A DNA stretch of 64,000 nucleotides from Paenibacillus arenilitoris (GTDB taxonomy: Bacteria; Bacillota; Bacilli; Paenibacillales; Paenibacillaceae). The position numbers and the translations under genes are program-made. Below the pieces are notes generated by a model. The model was not told where the DNA came from and searched no databases. It saw only the letters and a list, made by a program, of their open reading frames with translations. The stretch covers positions 1-64,000 of the forward strand of contig NZ_JACXIY010000023.1 of assembly GCF_014705655.1 (NCBI RefSeq). The letters run 5' to 3'. Of the stretch, positions 59,796-64,000 are shown piece after piece. Within the stretch, counting starts at the first letter, position 1. Every line of letters begins with the position of its first letter.

Positions 59796-60350
59796 TTATA
59801 CTTCCATAATTTCTTTTTCTTTGGCAGCGAGGACCTTCTCGACTTCGGCAATATATTTATCGGTCGCTTTCTGGATGTCTTCCTGATGTCCGCGGGACTC
59901 GTCCTCGGAAATCGTCGTTTTCTCCAGCTTCTTCACGGCATCGTTGGCGTCGCGGCGAATGTTGCGGACGGCAACCTTCGCGTCCTCGCCGAATTTTCTC
60001 GCCGTCTTGACGAGCTCGGCGCGGCGCTCTTCGGTAAGCGGCGGGATCGAAATGCGGATCGACGCCCCGTCGTTCGAAGGGTTCAGGCCAAGATCCGATT
60101 TCATGATCGCCTTCTCGATCGCAGCCATCGACGATTTGTCCCAAGGCTGGATAAACAGCGTGCGTGAATCCGGCGTATTAATGTTCGCGAGCTGATTCAG
60201 CGGCGTCATCGCGCCGTAATATTCGACTTGAATGCGGTCAAGCAAGGCAGGGTTGGCCTTGCCGGCGCGAAGCGTGGATAAGTCGCGCTTCATCGCGCCG
60301 ATCGCTTTTTCCATCCGTTCTTCAGCGTTCTTCTTGATCTCTTGCGGCAT
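59796..60350 (-). CDS. frr: Ribosome recycling factor
   Basis: 184-residue RRF, splits post-termination ribosomes with EF-G. MEKAIGAMKRDLSTLRAGKANPALLDRIQVEYYG and SIRISIPPLTEERRAELVKTARKFGEDAKVAVRNIRRDAND are signature segments. ATG overlaps the pyrH stop by one base (TAATG). Confidence 0.97.
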   Translation of the reverse strand: MPQEIKKNAEERMEKAIGAMKRDLSTLRAGKANPALLDRIQVEYYGAMTPLNQLANINTPDSRTLFIQPWDKSSMAAIEKAIMKSDLGLNPSNDGASIRISIPPLTEERRAELVKTARKFGEDAKVAVRNIRRDANDAVKKLEKTTISEDESRGHQEDIQKATDKYIAEVEKVLAAKEKEIMEV

Positions 60351-61078
60351 TATTTCGCACTCCCTTTCACAATCGTTCCGATTTTCTCGCCGAGGACGAC
60401 ACGCTTAATATTCCCCTTCTCGGTAATGGCGAACACGATGAGCGGAATGTTGTTGTCCATGCAGAGCGACGAGGCGGTCGAATCCATGACGCCCAAATTG
60501 CGGTTAAGCACTTCGAGATAAGTAAGCTCCTCGAATTTTTCGGCGGTGCTGTCTTTGAACGGATCGGCGGAATAGACGCCGTCCACTTTGTTTTTCGCCA
60601 TCAGAATGACTTCAGCCTCGATTTCGGCAGCGCGCAGGGCGGCAGTCGTATCGGTCGAGAAGAACGGATTGCCCGTGCCGGCTGCGAAAATAACGACGCG
60701 GCCCTTTTCAAGGTGGCGGATAGCCCGCCGTCTAATGTACGGCTCCGCGATTTGCTGCATGGCGATCGACGTTTGTACGCGTGTTGGCACATCGATTTGT
60801 TCCAGCGCATCCTGAAGAGCAAGCGAGTTCATGACCGTGGCCAGCATGCCCATATAATCGGCCGTTGCGCGATCGATTCCTTTTGCCGTACCCGCAATGC
60901 CGCGCCAAATATTCCCTCCGCCTACGACGATTGCGACTTCGACGCCAAGCTCGACGACTTCCTTCACTTGTTCGGCGATCGAGGAAATGACCGAAGCCTC
61001 AATGCCGTAGCCTTCTTGACCGGACAACGATTCACCGCTAACTTTCAAGACGATACGTTTATAAACAGGATGTTCCAA
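60350..61078 (-). CDS. pyrH: Uridylate kinase
   Basis: 242-residue UMP kinase, amino acid kinase fold. VLKVSGESLSGQEG at the N-terminus, VGGGNIWRG and GTGNPFFSTDTTAALRA are the nucleotide and substrate motifs. TTG start with GGAGG 9 nt upstream. pyrH-frr follow rpsB-tsf as in most bacteria. Confidence 0.97.
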   Translation of the reverse strand: MEHPVYKRIVLKVSGESLSGQEGYGIEASVISSIAEQVKEVVELGVEVAIVVGGGNIWRGIAGTAKGIDRATADYMGMLATVMNSLALQDALEQIDVPTRVQTSIAMQQIAEPYIRRRAIRHLEKGRVVIFAAGTGNPFFSTDTTAALRAAEIEAEVILMAKNKVDGVYSADPFKDSTAEKFEELTYLEVLNRNLGVMDSTASSLCMDNNIPLIVFAITEKGNIKRVVLGEKIGTIVKGSAK

Positions 61079-61161
61079 CTTTTTATACCTCCATCATGCA
61101 CCTCAGCAGCTGAGGTCCTTCATATAAATTGTTACGAACGAAAAAAGATGTACTGCCGTTT

Positions 61162-61197
61162 CATAAAAGCAGGCGGGGCGGACGCCCCGCCCCGCCT
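61162..61197 (-). terminator. Terminator/attenuator after tsf
   Basis: 10-bp GC-rich perfect stem AGGCGGGGCG/CGCCCCGCCT followed by GCTTTTATG on the minus strand. Confidence 0.78.
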
Positions 61198-61208
61198 GTG
61201 CGTTCGGA

Positions 61209-61859
61209 TTAAAGTTTCGCTTGAGCCATAACCTCTTCAACGAAATTGTCTACTTTTTTCTCGAGACCTTCGCCAAGCTCGTAACGAACGAAGCGACGGA
61301 TCGAAATGTTCTCGCCGATTGCGCTGATCTTCTCGTTCAGCAATGTCGAGATCGTTTTGTCCGGGTCTTTGATGAACGATTGCTCCAACAAGCAATACTC
61401 TTCATAGTATTTCGAGATGCGGCCTTCGACCATTTTCTCGACGATTTTTTCCGGTTTGCCTTCGTTCAGCGCTTGAGCCTTCAAAATTTCACGCTCTTTC
61501 TCAAGCTCGTCTGCCGGAACTTCTTCGCGACGCACGAATTTCGGGCTGGCCGCCGCGATTTGCATCGCTACGTCTCTAGCGAATTCGCGGAACTGGTCGG
61601 TCTTCGCAACGAAGTCCGTCTCGCAGTTGACTTCTACGATTACGCCGATGCGGCCGCCTGCATGAATGTACGATTCAACGACGCCTTCCGTCGCGATGCG
61701 GCCGGCTTTGTTGGCCGCTGCCGCGAGGCCTTTCTCGCGAAGCAGGGCGATCGCTTTGTCGACGTCGCCGCCCGTTTCGTCCAAAGCTTTTTTGCAATCG
61801 AGCATTCCCGCTCCCGTTCTCTCACGTAGTTCTTTTACCGCGCTAGCGCTAACTGCCAT
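61209..61859 (-). CDS. tsf: Elongation factor Ts
   Basis: 216-residue EF-Ts, nucleotide exchange factor for EF-Tu. N-terminal UBA-like segment (VKELRERTGAGMLDCKKALDETGGDVDKAI) and the EF-Tu contact motif VEVNCETDFVAKT. Short form (one core subdomain set), standard for Firmicutes of this group. ATG with GGAGGG upstream. Confidence 0.97.
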   Translation of the reverse strand: MAVSASAVKELRERTGAGMLDCKKALDETGGDVDKAIALLREKGLAAAANKAGRIATEGVVESYIHAGGRIGVIVEVNCETDFVAKTDQFREFARDVAMQIAAASPKFVRREEVPADELEKEREILKAQALNEGKPEKIVEKMVEGRISKYYEEYCLLEQSFIKDPDKTISTLLNEKISAIGENISIRRFVRYELGEGLEKKVDNFVEEVMAQAKL

Positions 61860-61954
61860 AATTAACCCTCCTATAAGTTACGCGAAGCGGTGACCGCTTC
61901 GTCCTAATATACGATTTGGTAGCCTTGCCCTAATCTTCCCATCGATTTTCGTTC

Positions 61955-61999
61955 AAAAAAAGGGCAGTGAGAGGTTTATCACCATCTGACCACCCTTTG
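61955..61999 (-). terminator. Terminator/attenuator between rpsB and tsf
   Basis: Stem AAAGGG-TGGT.../...ACTG-CCCTTT with internal mismatches, followed by T's (61960-61955) on the minus strand. Probably lets part of transcription through to tsf. Confidence 0.72.
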
Positions 62000-62025
62000 T
62001 CGTCCTGCATAAGGAAAATCGAAGC

Positions 62026-62724
62026 TTAAGCCGTTGTTTGCTCGCCTTGGTTCGCTTCGACGATCGCGTCGGCCATCTTCGAAGTGAGAAGCTTAACGGC
62101 GCGAATTGCGTCATCGTTGCCCGGGATTACGTAATCGATCTCGTCCGGATCGCAGTTCGTGTCGACGATGCCTACGATTGGGATACCGAGCTTGCGAGCT
62201 TCCGCTACCGCGATGCGCTCTTTGCGCGGATCGATGATGAACAGCGCGCTTGGCAAAGATCTCATGCCTTTGATGCCGCCGAGGAATTTCTCGAGACGGT
62301 CTTTTTCTTTGCGAAGGATGATGACTTCTTTCTTAGGCAGAACCTCGAAAGTGCCGTCCTCTTCCCATTTCTCAAGCTGCTTCAAACGCTCGATGCGCTT
62401 CTGAATCGTTTGGAAGTTGGTCAGCGTGCCGCCGAGCCAGCGTTGGTTGATGTAGAAATTTCCGCAACGTTCCGCTTCTTCCTTAACGGAGTCTTGGGCT
62501 TGTTTCTTCGTGCCTACGAACAGCATCGTGCCGCCCTCGGCCGCGATCGACTTGACGAAGTTGTACGCCTCGTCGACTTTCTTAACCGTTTTTTGCAAAT
62601 CGATAATGTAAATTCCGTTTCTTTCTGTGAAGATATAACGATCCATCTTCGGGTTCCAACGACGAGTCTGATGACCGAAGTGTACCCCAGCTTCAAGAAG
62701 CTGTTTCATGGAAATAACCGCCAT
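62026..62724 (-). CDS. rpsB: 30S ribosomal protein S2
   Basis: 232-residue S2. LLEAGVHFGHQTRRWNPKMDRYIFTERNGIYIIDLQKT near the N-terminus and GIVDTNCDPDEIDYVIPGNDDAIRAVKLL near the C-terminus are family signatures. ATG with AGGAGGTG upstream. Own promoter and an about 120-nt leader. Confidence 0.98.
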   Translation of the reverse strand: MAVISMKQLLEAGVHFGHQTRRWNPKMDRYIFTERNGIYIIDLQKTVKKVDEAYNFVKSIAAEGGTMLFVGTKKQAQDSVKEEAERCGNFYINQRWLGGTLTNFQTIQKRIERLKQLEKWEEDGTFEVLPKKEVIILRKEKDRLEKFLGGIKGMRSLPSALFIIDPRKERIAVAEARKLGIPIVGIVDTNCDPDEIDYVIPGNDDAIRAVKLLTSKMADAIVEANQGEQTTA

Positions 62725-62786
62725 TTCTTCAACACCTCCTGTAATGGTTTTTTAGTGCCCTCCGCCAGTCGCATCTTTCGCCAAAA

Positions 62787-62803
62787 CTTCCGCCGAGCGG
62801 AAG
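62787..62803 (-). promoter_or_regulatory. Hairpin in the rpsB leader
   Basis: CTTCCGC-TCG-GCGGAAG, a 7-bp perfect stem in the transcribed leader of rpsB. It could be part of an S2-responsive element; no T run, so not a terminator. Confidence 0.45.
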
Positions 62804-62850
62804 CACCGTTTGACAAAATTGACCTGCGTGCGTTTTTAACACCGTCAATT

Positions 62851-62879
62851 AATATACCATAAATGCATTTCATCCGCAA
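62851..62879 (-). promoter_or_regulatory. SigA promoter of rpsB
   Basis: TTGCGG-N17-TATATT on the minus strand. Confidence 0.7.
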
Positions 62880-62901
62880 CAATCGATTGCGATACGGTAA
62901 G

Positions 62902-63456
62902 TTAGCCGGCCTCTAAAGCTTCAATCCGATCGGCGAACTCCTTCGCCTTCCTTTCGGTCAGCGGCTGGTTCGTAACGATTTCCATCGCTTCGGCAACGGA
63001 AATCCCTTCCGATAACAAAAAGAAACCGGCGCGAACTCGTTTGTCCTGTTCCTTCATTAATTTGACGAACTTTGCTTCGTCGCGTATGACACGATTCGCG
63101 GCCAGCAGCGCCGCGGTTTCGTTAAGCCCCGTCCCCGCCTCGATGCGGATTACGTGCTCGACAGCTTTCGGCGGAACATCCTGGTCGCCGCCGGCTTCGT
63201 CGACTTCGGCAGCCGAATCGGCGACCGGCGCCTTCTCTTGCTCCGCTTTTAATTGCTCATCTAGCCGCGCCGTAGCGCGATCGGCTTCGAGCATCGCATC
63301 CACTTCGGCTTGCGTGTACACCTTGGCGCCCGATTCTTCGCCGATCCGCTTCAATTGATCCTTGCTCTGATCGCCGAGCAGCATAAGCTGGAATAATAAC
63401 GCCCCGATGATGATGCCGGAGCCGAGTCCGATAAGAAACGAACGATTTTTAAGCAT
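62902..63456 (-). CDS. YceG/MltG-like membrane protein without catalytic domain
   Basis: 184-residue membrane-anchored protein. One N-terminal transmembrane helix (SFLIGLGSGIIIGALLFQLML, about 5-26), a charged Ala/Glu/Asp-rich linker (about 30-100), then about 65 residues resembling the LysM-like subdomain of MltG/YceG (VIRIEAGTGLNETAALLAANRVIRDEAKFV). The transglycosylase domain with its catalytic Glu is absent. ATG 63456 has AGGAGG 9 nt upstream and overlaps the previous stop by 8 nt. Function unknown; a truncated or regulatory relative of MltG is my best reading. Confidence 0.72.
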   Translation of the reverse strand: MLKNRSFLIGLGSGIIIGALLFQLMLLGDQSKDQLKRIGEESGAKVYTQAEVDAMLEADRATARLDEQLKAEQEKAPVADSAAEVDEAGGDQDVPPKAVEHVIRIEAGTGLNETAALLAANRVIRDEAKFVKLMKEQDKRVRAGFFLLSEGISVAEAMEIVTNQPLTERKAKEFADRIEALEAG

Positions 63457-64000
63457 GCGCCGCATCCTCCTGCTTGGCGAGCTGAATGATCAGCTGCACC
63501 TCCCCTTTGTTCATGCCCAGCTTTTTCGATATCGCCTCTATGGACTTGCCTTGGCCGTACAAACGGAACAGATCCGAATACCGCGTTTGGATGGAATCGG
63601 ACTGGGGAGCCGCTTCCGGAGTACCGGCGGGCACGGGAACTTCCCGAACCGAGTCCGCGACCGCTGCACCTGGCTTCGGCTCGGCGTGAGCCGTCTGCCG
63701 GGCGGCGCCGGCAGACGTATCCGACGAATGGCGAAGCTGCTCGGCCAGCTGCTCGCATTTGCGCTCCAGCTCCGCGATACGCAGCTCCTTCCGCTGTGCT
63801 TCCAGCTTCGCTTCCTGCTGCGACTTGGCCACGAGCGAAGCGAGCTCGGCGTTATCCTTCTCCATATTTTCCATAAATTGCTCAAGCGCGGTTTCCATGT
63901 TTTGTACGGTTTGCTCCGGTATCGATTCATTCTTCTTTCGGGGCATCGCCAAGGCGCCGACGATGACAACCGCTCCGAGTAACAAAATATATTGCAAGTA
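63449..64000 (-). CDS. SwrB-like (DUF6115) membrane-anchored coiled-coil protein, 5' end at window edge
   Basis: At least 182 residues. One N-terminal transmembrane helix (QYILLLGAVVIVGALAM), a coiled coil (about 30-90), a Pro/Ala-rich linker and a C-terminal helix-turn-helix-like segment (YSDLFRLYGQGKSIEAISKKLGMNKGEVQLII). Domain layout and place upstream of rpsB match SwrB (YlxL), which supports flagellar assembly in B. subtilis. TTG at 63997 is the first in-frame start seen, but the frame stays open to the edge, so the true start may be outside. Confidence 0.68.
   Translation of the reverse strand, partial: YLQYILLLGAVVIVGALAMPRKKNESIPEQTVQNMETALEQFMENMEKDNAELASLVAKSQQEAKLEAQRKELRIAELERKCEQLAEQLRHSSDTSAGAARQTAHAEPKPGAAVADSVREVPVPAGTPEAAPQSDSIQTRYSDLFRLYGQGKSIEAISKKLGMNKGEVQLIIQLAKQEDAAHA

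Overview
The window is an almost fully coding stretch of core chromosome from a spore-forming Firmicute. Gene order, the sporulation genes (spoVS, dpaA/dpaB, sleB, spoIIIE) and the fairly high GC content fit Paenibacillaceae (Paenibacillus, Cohnella or a close relative). The genus is an inference from gene content; nothing in the sequence names it. Apart from two short + strand genes at the left end, everything is on the minus strand. From right to left the window follows the conserved rpsB-to-recA-to-miaB supercluster known from Bacillus.

Left end (1-7.5 kb): two ECF-type ATPases diverge from bioY across a near-perfect BirA operator, forming a biotin-uptake module. Next come ricA and miaB, then a TetR regulator divergent from a 14-TM drug efflux pump with a perfect 16-bp palindromic operator between them, then a PduL-type phosphotransacylase. 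From 7.5 to 25 kb (minus) lie korB/korA, an M19 dipeptidase, spoVS, ymdB, rny, recX, recA, cinA, pgsA, yajQ, rodZ, a DUF3388 protein, a DUF3243 protein, the SDR ymfI, and the paired M16 proteins ymfH/ymfF. From 25 to 38.6 kb lie sleB, spoIIIE, ylzJ, tepA, RNase J, dapA, dapG, dpaB, dpaA, dut, an M16 protease and a degenerate polysaccharide deacetylase. From 38.7 to 64 kb lies the information-processing and envelope block: pnp, rpsO, ribF, truB, nrnA, rbfA, infB, ylxQ, ylxR, nusA, rimP, polC, proS, rseP, dxr, cdsA, uppS, frr, pyrH, tsf, rpsB. It ends in two membrane-anchored proteins, the last a SwrB-like product, which suggests the fla/che operon lies just beyond the right edge.

The genes serve translation and ribosome assembly, mRNA decay (RNase Y, RNase J, PNPase, NrnA, YmdB), recombination and replication (RecA, RecX, PolC, SpoIIIE), isoprenoid and phospholipid synthesis, and sporulation. 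Regulatory signals read directly from the bases include a BirA operator, a LexA box at recA, a cre-like site at korAB, and candidate SigH (spoVS), SigG (sleB) and SigK (dpaA) promoters. Many genes start with TTG or GTG; I moved starts where a ribosome-binding site, promoter position or gene overlap decided it.

I found no CRISPR array, insertion sequence, prophage, tRNA or rRNA gene, and no clear new multi-gene system. The most unusual points are: an archaeal/eukaryal-type prolyl-tRNA synthetase in the slot where Bacillus has the bacterial type; no asd between dpaB and dapG, replaced by about 320 bp of structured GC-rich DNA; an unrecognised 47-codon ORF with a good ribosome-binding site whose stop overlaps the pgsA start; hairpins in the leaders of both RNase genes; a YlxY with a changed catalytic Asp; and a MltG-like protein without its catalytic domain upstream of rpsB.
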